Below, piece after piece: positions 21,097 to 33,584 of a stretch of DNA of 64,000 nt. Location: positions 62,001-126,000 of the forward strand of contig MU839140.1 in assembly GCA_030685235.1 (NCBI GenBank), given 5' to 3'. The notes beneath the pieces were generated by a model that had not been told where the DNA came from, made no database searches, and saw only the letters and a program-made list of their open reading frames with translations. The stretch is from Copromyces sp. CBS 386.78. Its lineage: Eukaryota; Ascomycota; Sordariomycetes; Sordariales; Sordariaceae. A program made the position numbers and the translations under genes. How positions within the stretch are numbered: the first letter of the stretch is position 1; each line of letters starts with the position of its first letter.

Positions 21097-23327
21097 TCAA
21101 TTCTTGACAGGAATACACCCCATCAACTTCACCTTCACCCCCTTCCCATCCTTATTCTTATTTCCCTCGCTACAGGTATTATGATACATCGCCTCAAGCG
21201 CCTTAACCTCCCTCAACGCATCCCTAACCCCCTCACTAACCTTGACCTCCCCTCCCCCGAGTCCCCTCCCCCACACATCCCTTTTTTCTCTACCACCACC
21301 ATTCTCCTCCCCCAAAACCTCCCACATACTTTTCTTCCCATTCCCCGTCCCATTCCCATTCCCAATCCCAATCCCATTCCCCGTCCCAATCCCTTTTCCT
21401 GTTCCTGTCCCTATCCCTTCAACATCCACCTCCCTAACCTCAACAAACAACGCCTCACTCCCCATCCCCTCGGACCCCTCCCCTCCCGGGCCTCCCCTAA
21501 AAGTATCGCACTCAGGAGACACCCAGAACCACTCACTCCTAGGCCTGATTTCGGGATGCAAGATATACATCGTTTCCAAGCTCGGCAGGTTCCCCGGAAA
21601 CAAAAACGCGAGATCGGCGGGTAAAGGACCGGGGCCGTTGGGCGGGGAGGCCGAATCCCAGAGGAAGGCGATGCGTTTCAGCCCCGAAAGGACGGGCAGG
21701 GCGGAGGTGAGGGTTAGGGGGTGGGAGCCCGCGAGGTTGGTTAGGGCGGGGGAGGTGGTGATTAACACGTTGGAGGGGGTTTCGTCATGATAGGGAGCAA
21801 ATGTGATGTACTGGTTGCGTTTGGTGAAGGCGGGTCGCAGGAGACAGATTACGTCTGTTTGGACGTCGATTGTTGGTTTCATGTTGGGTTGCACTGCTGT
21901 CTCCTGCCGCTTTTTGTCTTTGCCATCAATTTGGCCGTCTACTATCTTTTCATGTTCCTCGCCCTCTTCCTCCTTTGGTGGTAGCGGATACAACTCGGTA
22001 AACAACTTTTTCCGAGTTAGCCCCTTCTTGATCATATCCTTCATGGCCACCATGGCGTGGTCTCGCATCTATCCGGTACGTACAGAAATCTCACTTGTCA
22101 GCTTTTCACTTCTTCCGATTCCACCCAACAAACGGACTGGAGTGTGTGTAGGTAGGTACTCACAACTTGATTCCCACACTTCACATCCGGCACAGTCGGC
22201 CTAAGCGTCGCCACAGAGCTTCTGTACTCGTCGAACCACTTGAGGAACTCCTTCCCCCTTTCCTGTTCTTCCCAAGGCGTGTTTGCATCTTCTCGTTCGC
22301 ACTCATCCATGCATTTTGCGAGGTCCTGGAGGATGTGCGAATCGTGAATGATGGAATTGGGAAGGAGAGAAAGCTCGAGGAAGTGGAATGTGTTTCGGGT
22401 ATTATTGGTTTTTGTTACTGGGGCTGGGAAGCCTTTGGGCTTGATGGCTTGCGCTGGGGCAGCAGCAGCCGGTCGGGGAACTTGTGCCGGGCGAGGAGCG
22501 GGAGCTGGAGCTGGAGCTGGAACTCGAACTGGTGCCGGAGCTCGTCGGACTGGGGACGGAGCCCGAGACGACGCCCGGGATAGTAGGGCTTGCGATAGTT
22601 GTGCTATTCTTGCTGGTCCTGGCACCCGGACCCTGCTACCGCTAGTCGTACTTGGAGCTGGGCTTGTCCTGCCGGATCTGGAACTTTCCCTCGGTGGTGG
22701 AGATAATCTACCAGACCGTAGGTCATCTGGTTGGCGAGATCGAACTGGGGATGGAACTCGAGAAGAAGCCCGAGAAGGAACCCGAGACGGCTGTGCTGTC
22801 CTTGCCGGCACGTGTGCGGGTGTCCGACTTCCGCTACTGCTCGTAGTACTTGGAGCTGGAGAATTCCTGCCAGATCTCGAACCATTTCGTCCGCTGTCTT
22901 GTTCTCTCCGAGGTGGGGATAATCGACCAGACCTTAAACCACCTGGCTGGTGATTGTTGATGATTCGCGGATTGGGAGGTGGTGATCGAGATCTTTGACG
23001 GTCATTTCTTGATCGACCATATTCTGATCTCGGCCTGTCGTAGTCTGGCCTGTGCCTATCTCTATCACCATCTCTGTTCCTGTCATACTCTGATCTCGAT
23101 CCGCTATAGTTTGAACTTGGCGGGGGGTTGCGTCGGTCTCGGTCTCGGTCTTGGGTGTTTCTTGATGAACCATAACTTGAACTTTCTCTTGATGAATATC
23201 TCAAAGGCGGGTAATCGCGTTCCCTGCGGCTGTCGGTGTCCCGTTGATCTATTTGTGAGCCAGGCGGCCTTGGTGGTTGACCACGATCATCGTCGTAGTA
23301 TCTCTTGTCGGGGTATCGGCGGGACAT
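21097..23327 (-). CDS. Hypothetical Arg/Ser-rich protein
   Basis: Two exons, 22164-23327 and 21097-22068, give 711 aa. The intron has donor GTGAGT, branch AGCTGAC and acceptor ATAG, in phase 0. The first 290 residues are RS/RD/RP-rich (many RSRS, SPPP, RVPSRASS blocks), with a Pro-Ala tract at about 270-310, resembling RS-type nuclear proteins. Residues 320-390 look folded (FHFLELSLL..., then LAKCMDECE, WFDEYRSSV). Exon 2 encodes a segment with VLSGLKRIAFLWD and LPSLETMYILHPE, reminiscent of the C-terminal part of fungal 2EXR-type proteins, but the family's N-terminal motif is not clear. A Gly/Asn repeat (21346-21410) and a Lys-rich end follow. Function unknown. Confidence 0.75.
21346..21412 (-). 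repeat. Hexanucleotide repeat coding for a GN/GI/GT tract
   Basis: An imperfect CCCATT/CCCAAT unit on the plus strand, read on the minus strand, encodes about 20 residues of alternating Gly with Asn, Ile or Thr in the RS-like gene. The unit is a multiple of three, so copy number can change without a frameshift. Confidence 0.7.
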
Positions 23328-23705
23328 CTTAAGGTGAACTTTTCTTCTTCGACAGGAAACAATATGCCGTTCAAAACCAGGGATGCAGGAAAACGAAAAG
23401 AAGAGGAATCGTGGCTTTTGACTTGTTCCATGGTTAAGCAGAAAGGGAAAGCAAACCTACCACCCCAGACATAGCCTTCATTGTCCGACTTGCATCCCGC
23501 TACCCGTCCCTCAAATAGAATATCCAAACAAACAGTCTTTGTTCCTTCAATTCTTTGAATGAACAACATCAATGAATCACCCCACTCATTCAACTTGTGC
23601 AAGACAATAGCATTCTTTCTCCCGCCCACATGTCCGTTTTTCAGCCTGTGAAGCACGATTTCCTCAATCTTAACTTCCAACTTTGACCCCAACGAGTTAC
23701 GCAAT
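23328..23705. other. Spacer between two minus-strand genes
   Basis: About 380 bp between the start of the RS-like gene and the end of the frameshifted gene. It should hold the promoter of the former and the 3' end of the latter. No other feature was seen. Confidence 0.4.
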
Positions 23706-24919
23706 CTACCGCCCCCTCAACCTGCTCAACCATCCTCCCCATCTACCTTCCGAGCCCGGCCCCGCATCCCTCTCGCCACACCACCTACACTCACCCCTCT
23801 CCATCCTCTCCCTCCCTTCTCGCGACATTTTCATCAACTCGTCCTTCTTTTGCAAAACTACATCATCCCGTCTCAACATCTCATGCCACAACGTCAAGAA
23901 GCCCGGCTTCCTGACCTTGCTCCCCGTCCCTTTCCCTCTCCCTTCCACTCCTTTTTCCCCCTCGCCCTCCCTGTCTGCTTCTTGCTCATCCTCACCATCA
24001 CTCCCCTCAGGCCTCTCAACCAACCCCTTCAACACTCCCGGTAAATCCTCCCAAAGGGCCACTTGCTCACTTTTAACCCTTCCACCAACTCCATCCTCCA
24101 TCGCCTTTTGTCCGCCCGGTCCAGCATAAACACTCATCCGTCTTCTAACCCAAGGTAAAATCCCCGCCCCCAGCGCCAGATCCCTCCACGACGGTGGACC
24201 GTCCTTCCCTTCCCCTCTTTCCCAGTGGATAGCCTCCTTCCCGTCTTTCCCGCCGCCTATATCAATGCTGATGTCAAGGACCTGTTTGCACGGAATCCGG
24301 AGGTTACACTCCTCCGTTCTGCATACTAGAGCATGTGCTCGCGCAGCAAAAATGGGCATTGTTCGACGAGGAAGCCTTCTTTATCCGACGGTGTAAGGAA
24401 GTTGTAAAAAGCTTGGCATTCGAGGCGAGAGATGCATGTCTGTTGCCGGAGACCAGGCATCAGATCGACGCCGCCTAGGCGGACCTCAAGATGAGTGAGG
24501 CGGTTGGCAAGGTGGGTAGCTGCTGCGAACATGTGCATGTTGCCTGCTCGGGTTTCGGCGTCGGTTTCTGTTGAAGCAGTGGGAAGAGTCATGTTGGGCT
24601 CAGGGCGCGGGCCAAGAGGTGGTGTGCTGGGCATGATTAAATCAAGCACATCGCCTTCGGGGTCAAAAGTATCGGGTGGACATGGCATGTCAAAGTATTC
24701 GGTCCGAGTTGGTGGTCTTGGAAGCGAGGCCGGGCATGGTGAACGGATTGAGCTCGCCATGATGACTATGGGAGGCATCGTAGGAGGAACGGCCGAAGGT
24801 CCTCCTCCAGCTTCGGTTCCTTCTGCGAAACGAACTCGTTTTTCGGATTTCGGCGGCGGAGGAGGAATCTCGCTCGTTGACGAGGGAACAGGTTTTCGTT
24901 TAATTGCCCGAGTTGACAT
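23706..24919 (-). CDS. Hypothetical protein interrupted by a 1-nt frameshift
   Basis: An ORF from ATG 24919 (MSTRAIKRKPV...) runs 197 codons to a TAG at 24326. A second ORF in another phase overlaps it by 34 bp and continues to 23706. No intron with acceptable donor and branch joins them. One extra T in the T5 run (A5 on the plus strand, 24348-24352) would fuse them into about 404 codons, reading ...EQCPFFAARAHALVCRTEEC... across the join. Both halves look coding: residues 25-110 are Pro-rich with KRVRF, then come helices and paired Cys, then a charged C-terminus with WHEMLRRDD and a CRWCGE pair. This is a sequencing error or a true null allele. No domain was recognised. It is downstream of, and on the same strand as, the giant repeat gene. 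Confidence 0.6.
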
Positions 24920-25576
24920 GGCAAGGATCACGTCGTTGCGTGGAAAATTGCAATTGCATGTTCTTGCATTGATGAGAATCATGGACAAGATATTAACGTA
25001 CCTGGCTATGAACCATGCATACGCTCGGGATGCCTGGTGACAAGGTCCTGACTTGGTCCCTCGAGCAATGGCTAACTGACCATGACTGTCCAGAGGCCGA
25101 GCTAGGCTTTTCGCGGTAATGAGCCATTTCCATGTTAGCTGGTTGAAATGCGTCACGACAAGCATATCACCATCAAGAACGGCATGAAACACGGCGGCAA
25201 AAGTTTCCCACGACAACAAGTGGAATTATAGCTGTCAGTGAGAATATGGCCAAAATTGTACAGAGAGTGACAGATCTGCTCCCCTATTACTCTTGAAGAT
25301 CCCGACTCCTCATCGACTCGACTCTTCCACACCTCCCAATACATGACCACGCTGTAAAGATCAACCCTTTTTGTAAACACAATTCTATCTGACCACCACC
25401 AGTTCACCAAGAAATCCCACGACTGTGACCTCATCCCGAGGGTGGAACAACAAGCCGTAAAAACATGCAAATGGTATTCGACATATTAACACAATTCCCA
25501 AGCGGTACCAATAAAACGAAACAGTGACAGAACCGCTTAGAATCAAGATCAAACGTCTTGTCGTGAAGCAGACATC
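24920..25576. other. Spacer upstream of the frameshifted gene
   Basis: About 650 bp between two minus-strand genes. The reading frame of the downstream gene stays open for about 100 codons upstream of its ATG, but only with a non-ATG start and without conserved-looking content, so I keep the ATG at 24919. Nothing else was recognised. Confidence 0.35.
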
Positions 25577-28500
25577 TCAGTCCTTCAGCGACGCCATAGA
25601 CCAACGAAGACCCTTCTTCGCCTTCACTTCCTCAGAAACACCCCAAGGCTTTTGAGGAGTAGTGACCGTGTTTGGGACCAGCGCCCTGCATGCCGCAGTG
25701 GTGCAGTCATTCTCCGTCCAGGCGACTTGCAAGTCATCAGCCCACCAAGTCACAGGCTTGCCGGCAACCGTCAACGTGATGTTGACCGCAGTCAGGTTGG
25801 TGAATGGCAACGCAGCAGCGGGATCCAGGATCTGATGGCTGAGACCACAGCTGTCGGTGTTCTTGCAAGCGCCAACAACAAAGGTCTTGTTGGCCTGGAT
25901 CACATCACGGACACCGTTCCACTGAATACCCTTGACGTTGAAGACGCATGGCTCAGCGGTCGAGTTGCAACCAAGGCTGACACCGAGGAAGTCGAAGCGG
26001 AAGCAAGGGTTGCTGCGGAGCTGAGCGAGGCCGATCTGTGCAACGTTCTTGGATGCGCCGTCGTATTGGACCATCTGAGACCCAGAGGATGGGACAAAGC
26101 GCGACTGAGGCGGAGGAACAACGCGGAAGTCATCCGAGAACAAGAAGCGGTGATACGGGCGAGGAACAGGCTGATGGCGAACAATCATGGCACTGTTGGT
26201 ATCGTCGTTGGTTGTCGCAGGAGCGGGAATGTCATCAAACCTGAAAGTGTAACCACCGCGATCGCCAAGTGAGCCGCATACGACAGATGCCGTAGAAGCT
26301 GGAACGGGGGCAACCGAAGAAGGGGTGGAAACGACTGAAGGCACTGAAGTGACATCAACAGGAACTGATGCGGTAGAGACGCTCAAAGAGAAAGCAGAAA
26401 CCGTGACATGCGCAGCACGGGGGTGAACGTGACCCATGCCAAACTCGGTCTGGGGAGGAGGAACCTCTTCAGCGGCGGAGGACTCGGGCGGGGCATCAAA
26501 CGACAACGTGGGAATCGCCTGCTCATCCGAAGAGCTGGTGGGCTCGGGAGTCACAACGGGAATGCTCTGATCACCGCCGGCGGAGCTGGGAGGCTCAATA
26601 GGTTGGTCACCACCGGAGGCACTGGTAGGTTCAGCAGGCTCGGTAGTCAGCGTGGGAATAGCTTGACCCTCGTCAGAAGAGGCGGCAGGCTCAGCAGTCA
26701 GAGTCGGGATGGCTTGTCCGTCAGATGCAGTGCTGACGGGCTCCGGAGCAACGGCAGAGGGAGTCGGAGCAACGGCAGAGGGAGTCGGGGCCTCCGAGCT
26801 GATGACGGCCAAGGTTGAGCTGCTCAGCATCAAGACAGTGGACGATTCGGACGATGAGGCGGGTGCAACAGCGCTGGCAGAGACATAGCTGGTCGAGGAC
26901 TCGGTGCAAGTGGTGTCAATCGAGTACGTCGGCCACATGGTGATGAGAGAGGGACCAAAGCCGCCGTTTTGACCGGGATCAAAGAAGGCGCCGCCATTGC
27001 TGGTTGTGCAAGAGGTGGTGGTGACCAGAGTGTTCTGAGGCCAGACAGTGAAGATCGAAGGCAGAACAGTGATGACTTGAGGGCCCTGAGCAGGTGCCGT
27101 AGCAATCACAGCGGAGGGCTGCGCCAGAGTCAGAGTGGTCGCAAAACCACCACCGCCAATCGCAGATGGAGAGTTGAGACCGTTGCCGGAACCGTTGGGA
27201 TCGATGGTGATAATGCTTGGGCCAGAGGCAGGACCAGCACCGGAGCCAGAGCCTGAGCCGGCACCGAGAGTAGTGGTGAATGCAACGACCGAGTAAAGAC
27301 CAGAGCCGATGGGAATGGTTTCCGAGAGAACAACCTCTGAGACGGTCAAGACAGGGCCCGTGGGTTGAGCCGCGCCAGCTCCGCCCTGAGTGATGGTGAA
27401 AACGGAACCGGCACCAGCATTAGGTGAGCCGTAGCCTTGAGGACCGCTTCCTTGCCCGCTTCCCTGAGGACCACTGCCAGAGCCGGAAGGTCCGTTACCA
27501 GAACCGAAGGGTCCGTTCCCTGAGCCGAGGGGGCCACTTCCTGAACCAGAAGGACTATTGCCAGAGCCTGACGGGATGGTGAGGGTGAAAGCAGTGGCAA
27601 AGCCAGTCGCACCGGGTTGCAGACCACCGGCAGCCCCGGAAGGTGACTCGGTGATAGTCAAGATGGGGCCAAGGCCAGAGTTTGGTGAGCCATAGCCCTG
27701 AGGACCGTTGCCCTGAAATCCACTGCCTGAGCCAGGGAAGCCCGAGCCAGGAGAGCCGAAGCCAGGAGAGAGGGTGACGGTGAAGACAGGGCCAGATCCG
27801 CCATTACCCTGACCGTTACCCTGAGGACCGCTGCCCTGTCCGGAGCCTTGGCCGTTGCCGGGGAAGCTAGGTGAACCGTAACCTTGAGGACCGTTGCCCT
27901 GAGATCCACCACCTGAGCCAGGAGAGCCGGAGCCAGGAGAGCCGGAGCCAGGAGAGCCGGAGCCAGGAGAGCCGGAGCCAGGAGAGCCGGAGCCAGGAGA
28001 CAGGGTGACAGTGAAAGCAGAGCCAAATCCGCCGTTACCCTGACCGTTACCTTGAGGACCGTTGCCTTGCCCATTGCCTTGCCCGTTGCCAGGCGCCAAG
28101 GTGACAGTGAAAGCAATGCCGGCGCCATTTCCACCAGGTTGGGCACCTCCGGTAGGAGCAGCACCACCCTCAGTGATGGTCAAGACGGGACCGAGCGAGT
28201 TGGGTGAGCCGTAACCTTGAGGTCCGTTGCCTTGAGATCCACTGCCGGAACCAGGAGAACCGGAACCAGGGGAGCCGGAGCCAGGAGACAAAGTGACAGT
28301 AAAAGCAGAGCCAAATCCACCGGCACCAGGCTGGACTCCTCCAGTCGCCGTAGGGGCAAGTTCGGTAACAGTCAAGATGCCAGGAACACCAGCAGTTGGG
28401 CCAGAGCCGCCATTGCCGCCGTTGTCGGGAGTCAAGGTGAGGGTGAAAGCTGATCCAAGACCAGGCACAGGCGCCGAAGCTCCCGAGTCGCCACCGGAGG

Positions 28501-31500
28501 GGATGGTGACAACGATGGGTGAGCCGTCAGGTCCAGTGACAGTGATGACCGATCCACCGGAGCCATTCTGACCAGGAGTGTTGGAAGGAAGTTGCTCAGT
28601 GACAGTCAAGACATTGGATGGACCATTCTGAGTGGCTGCTGGGTTGCCGCCGCCAGGGATCGTGAGGACAGTAGGATACCCATCAGGCCCAGTGGTAGTG
28701 ATGACCTCTCCGCCTGGGAATGAGCCGCCATATGGGGTGGCAGAAGGCTGCGCAGTGATACCTCCAGCGCCAGCAGGAACGGTGACAATCGATGGTGAAC
28801 CAGAAGGAAGTCCCTCAGTTACAGTCAGAATGCCTCCTTGGCCGGGGTTGGCGCCTGGGTTGCTCTGAGGAAGAGGAATAACGACCGGGGTGCCATCAAT
28901 GGTGATCGTGAACTCGCCATTGTCAGGGGAGCTTCCCGATCCAGACCCTGTTCCAGAGCCAGTGGGGAACGGGCCCTCGGTGACAGTCAAGACATTGGAC
29001 GGACTGGAGCCAGAGCCGCCGCCGACAGGGACAGTGACAACAAAGGGCGAACCAGAAGTGGGAGTGATGGTGTAGACCGTGAGACCACTGGGAAGAGAAC
29101 CAGCACCGGAACCGGCACCAGAACCGGCACCAGAGCCGTACCCGGGAACAATGGCAGTACCAGTGGCACCAGTGGGCTGAGCGGCCGGAGCCGTTGCAGG
29201 AACCGTGATGGTGAACAGAGTCCCAAACTCAGAAACGACAATCTCCGACGAAGCAGGCGATGTTGCGAAAGGCGAGGACCCGGATGCAGGAAGCGTGATG
29301 GTGAACAGAGATCCCGACTCGGAAACGACAACCTCGGGAGGTGTGGGCGAAGAACCAGACGGGTATCCAGTCACACCAGGAGTGTAGGTGACAACCACGG
29401 GTGTAGCGAACCCATCAGATGGCCCGAGAGTGACAGTGACAGGAGAAAACCCACCAGAGGAATCAGTGGGATTGGAACCAGATCCGAATGGGTTGCTGCC
29501 ACCACTTCCATAACCAGCAGGGACTCCACTGACTGAAGGAGAGGAGCCAGATCCTGAGCCAGATCCCGATGATGGCTGAATGGTGTAAGTGACGGGATAG
29601 GAAGACTCAGTCTCGCCTGGTCCAGCAGGAACAGTGTAAGTGACAACGACGGAAGAGCCAGTAGCAGCAGATGGAGAACCAGCAGGTCCCGTGACGGTAA
29701 CCACGCCAGGCTGGTCACTGCCGCCGCCGTACCCGTAAGGATCGCTCGCTGACGGATCAGAGCCGGAACCGGAGTTGCCAGGAACAGTAACGGTCAAGAC
29801 ACCAGATGGGCCATTGCCATCAGAGCCGTTTGGGCCGCTGCCGGAGGAAGAACCGCTGGAACCAGTGGTCTCGGGAACGACAACCGTGACGACGCCGGAC
29901 GGACCACTGCTGTCAACGGCAGAAGGAGAAACGCCAGAGGGATAGTCCGACACGGGAACCGTGACAGTGACAAGGCTGGGCTGGCCATTGGCACCGGTGA
30001 GCGTGAGGGTCAAGCATGTCGACTGATCATCATCGCCTGAGCCAGACGAGCCACTTCCGGGGGCGAAACCAGAGGCATCAGGAGTCGGCGGAACAGTAAC
30101 AGTGACCGGACCCGAAGGGCCATTGTAAGGTGCCGAAGGAGAACCACCATTGGGAAAAGCAGAGGCAACTGGAACGGTGACCGTGACAAGACTCGGCTGG
30201 CCGTTGGCTCCAGTAAGCGTGAGAGTCAGGCAAGTTGACGGATCATCGTCGCCTGAGCCAGACGGGCTGCTTCCAGAACCCGAGCCGCCGGCAGAGGGGA
30301 AAGCTGTGACGGTGACTGGACCCGAGGGGCCGTTGTAGGGCGCAGAAGGGGCACTGCCAACGGGGAAACCAGAACCAGCTGGAACAGTGACAGTCAAAAG
30401 ACTAGACTGACCATTAGAGTTCGCTCCAGGAATTGTCAGAGTCAAACAAGTCGACTGGCCGTTGCCGTAACCAGGACCGCTGCCTTGGCCACCCGAGTCT
30501 GAACCAGGAGTGCTACCGGCGGGAACTGTGAGCGTGACTGTGGGAGCTTGGTCGCCGGAGCCGAAGCCTGACTGACCAGCACCCTGACCAGGAAAAGACT
30601 GAGTGGGGGCGCCAGCTTGGGGAACAGTCAAAGTGACAGTGTCGGGTGATCCATTGCCTGCAGAAGCAGCAGAGCCGGCATAAGGAGGGTAGCCGGTTTC
30701 GCCTGATGATCCGCCGTTCTGACCGCCTTGGCCAGGAGACGAGCCGGCACCAGGTGTCAAAGTGTAGACGCCAGTGTAGGCAGGAGTGTTTCCATCGGCG
30801 GGGACGGTGTATGTGACCAAGGTGAGACCCGAGGGGACAGAGCTGGAAAGAGGAACGCCAAAAGGACCAAGTGGGATAGTCAGATCAGTTGGTCCGTATG
30901 AGGTGCCCGGGTCGCCATTGGGCGTCACAGTGAGAGTCTCAACCAGTGGAGTAGACATGCCAGGCTCGGCCGGAATCGTGTAAGTGATTGTGAGAGGATT
31001 CAGACTGCCGAAGAATGGTGGGTAGGACTCTGAGGCGGTCTCAGGCAAAGGGACAGTGATGGTGTTGCCGGAACCAGCGTTGCCCGAGCCACCAGCTCCA
31101 GGTGTGAAAGCGTCGGTGCATGTCGAAGAGAGGAGACTTCCAGGCACTGGCAAGTTGGTTGGCACTTGTGGACCAGCCGAAGGACCCCCAATGACAGTGA
31201 CAACCTGCGGATCAGATGTCGCGCCATCAAGGCCAGGAGCTGAGACAATGGTAGACCATGACCCAGGACTGTCTGCAACGTCGGGAATGGTGACAGTGAG
31301 CACGACAGTGGCCGACTGGTTGGGACCTTCTGGTATTGTGAGAGTGACAACTTCACCGGCCTGCCCAGAACCGGAGCCTGAGCCTGGGCCTGAGCCGCCG
31401 GGGATGGTGACTGTGATGCCGGAGCCCGGGTACCCTGGGTAGGCTGGGCTAGCAGATGCTTGAGGAGCAGTGGCTGTGACGACTGAACCAGGAGAGTTGC

Positions 31501-32021
31501 CGTTGCCCCCAGCACCAGAACCAGCGCCAGGTGTGTTGACGGTGATGGTTGATACTGGAATGGTGACCGTGCTCATGGATGGAGTTGAGAGAGCCGTGAC
31601 AGTGATGGTGAGAGGTTCGAGAGTGCCAGCAGAGCCGAAGGGAGAAGGCCCAGTTGTGCAGGTGGAGGAAAAAAGACCATTATTGTCAGAACCTGAAGGT
31701 GAACCGAATGACCCAGGAGATCCGGCACCAGGATCAGAACCGCCAACAGGAACCGTGAGAGTGAAGACCGAACCAGCTGCGGCGGTCTGAGAGTTGCCGC
31801 CAGGGACAGTGACGAAGACAGTGCCGTGGGCAGTCTCGGTGCTCGTGCAAGTTGTGTCGATGTCATAATCGAGGCTGTGAAGGAGACAAGTCAGCAACAA
31901 GAAACCAGACAATGGGATCAGATGGAGGAGGGAGGAGGAGGGCTTACTTGCGAGGGACAACAGCACCGGATGTTGTCCAGGCTATGCCCGAGAGCACGCC
32001 CAAAGACGCGTTGAGACGCAT
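25577..32021 (-). CDS. Giant secreted Gly/Ser/Thr/Pro repeat protein (2,123 aa)
   Basis: Two exons, 31948-32021 and 25577-31874, give 2,123 aa. The small first exon encodes a signal-like N-terminus (MRLNASLGVLSGIAWTTSG) joined to VPRNLDYDIDTTC. The intron has donor GTAAGC and branch GCTGAC. From about residue 40 to 1,700 the protein alternates short beta-like blocks (VTVTVP, LTVTEG, FTVTLSPG) with Gly/Ser/Pro-rich linkers, dozens of times. One stretch is a pure PGSGS array. A Ser/Thr/Pro/Ala-rich, probably O-glycosylated segment follows to about 1,880. The last 230 residues are folded-looking, with paired Cys, NxS/T sites and motifs YTFRFDDIPAP, RSNPCFRFDFLG, IQWNG and WWADDLQVAWTEN. I know similar C-terminal domains from other filamentous-ascomycete wall proteins (possibly DUF7371, unverified). 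It is likely a cell-wall or extracellular fibre protein. Confidence 0.85.
27915..27999 (-). repeat. 15-bp minisatellite coding for PGSGS repeats
   Basis: Five to six nearly perfect tandem copies of a 15-bp unit (GGAGCCAGGAGAGCC on the plus strand) encode PGSGS repeats within the giant secreted protein. Related partial copies recur at about 27700-27770 and 28240-28290, next to further FTVTLSPG blocks. The high identity between copies suggests recent expansion and probable length variation between strains. Confidence 0.85.
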
Positions 32022-33584
32022 CTTGGAATCAGCAACTGGATGCCGAAGTGGTGATACTGCTTCTCAAGGTGACGAAGGGAAGATAACAATTTGGACACAA
32101 AGTAGGTGATAATGAGCGTGATGCCAGAAGAGAAAAGGCCAAAAGGCAAGAAAGCGGCAGGAGATGTGATGATGCCGAGATCAACAAGGTAGAGAAAGAT
32201 CGGGATGAGGAGGATGAATCGAGAGGAATGACAAGGGGAGGGGAACGGTGGTCTTATGTAGGCCATCTGGAGGGCCATGCTCGTCTCCAACCGTTCAACC
32301 AGATGACAAAAGGTCGGGGACAGCAGCACGACAACTTCCTTTGCGGTTGATGTTGGTGAGCTTGGGGAGGAAGGTGTTGTGGTGGAAGTGGGAGATGGTG
32401 CGAGAGTCGACCAAATGGGAAGGAATTCACGCCATGAAAACCCACTCAAAATTGCAGCGGGAAATGAGGAGAGATGATGTGCTTGGTTGGGCATGGAAGG
32501 AGCTCAAGGGACCTCAATGACCGGAGGGCTAGGACTGGTCAATGTGAGGTCATCAAGAGAGACGTTCCTTCCTCACCTGTCACCTCGACATGGAGATGCG
32601 GGAATGAGAGTCTCCACCCAACTTCTCTGTCCTTTCCTCAGTATATCGCTCCTTCCTGCAATATCTTGGCGTGATGGCCAACACCATCGAGGAGACTGGT
32701 CGTCCACTCCGAACCGGCAGGAGTGGAAGGAGCCCGGCCGCACTTCCCATCGAGAGTCGTCCCCAACCGAACCGTCATGGAAGGTGAAAGTTTCGAGTGG
32801 GCTGACCAACAGGCAGAGATAGGATTCCATTGCAAACCTGGAAATGCCGAGGAGCGCTTTCCTCGCGTGGAAAGACTGCAGGTGCCCTCGCGATGCCGGA
32901 GATGAAATCAATCCGGACCAGCGTCTCGTCCCTTCAGGTTCCTGCCTTCTCGTCCCTTTGCTGCCTTGACCCGGAACGTCTCTCCTTCCGCTCACCAAGC
33001 TCAAGACTCGAGTCTGTCCCCTCGGGCACGACATTGGCCCAAATTCTCTCTCTTTGGCAACTTCCTGCCGCTCGGGCAACAACGCCAATAATCCTTCTCC
33101 GCGGCGGACTTTCTCCAAGAATATTTGGAAGGTTCTCGCAGCACAGACTTCAGGTTTGCTCGAAATCGAATTTGGAAACAACATGCCCCAACTCCACGCC
33201 AACTGCCTTTTTTCTTTGGGAGGAGGAATGTAGGCCGCCGATACAAACACAAGAGAGGGACGACCGAATGGTGTCCAGACAGGCGGGAAGTGCGAAAGTT
33301 GTTGCTGTTGTATTGTATTGTACAGGTGAGTGGTTATGCTTTCTTTGTTTCTGGTGTGTTGAAGTTGTGTCATCTTTGCCGACAGAATGCCGGAGGCGTG
33401 AGACAGCAGTGGCGGACAGATGTTGGACCAGACAGTACACAATGGGCTGTAACATTGACTGACAAGACTAGAGTGACCTTCAAGTGATAGAGTTTGGGTA
33501 CCTAAAGCAAAGCGAGGGTATTCGCTGACCATGGGAAAGAGGGCATGCGAAACAATACGTCTGTCCCTTACTTCAGCCACGGAT
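32022..33584. other. Promoter region of the giant repeat gene
   Basis: About 1.6 kb upstream of the giant gene and downstream of the RRT8-like gene, both on the minus strand. A minus-strand frame at 32573-33679 stays open for 368 codons, partly inside the RRT8-like gene in another phase. The peptide has no domain, hydrophobic pattern or repeat and does not start at a well-placed ATG. I treat the region as non-coding. Confidence 0.45.

Noticed and set aside
24920..25219. N-terminal extension of the frameshifted gene
   Set aside because: The frame is open but lacks an ATG at the start and reads like non-coding sequence; ATG 24919 is followed by a plausible protein.
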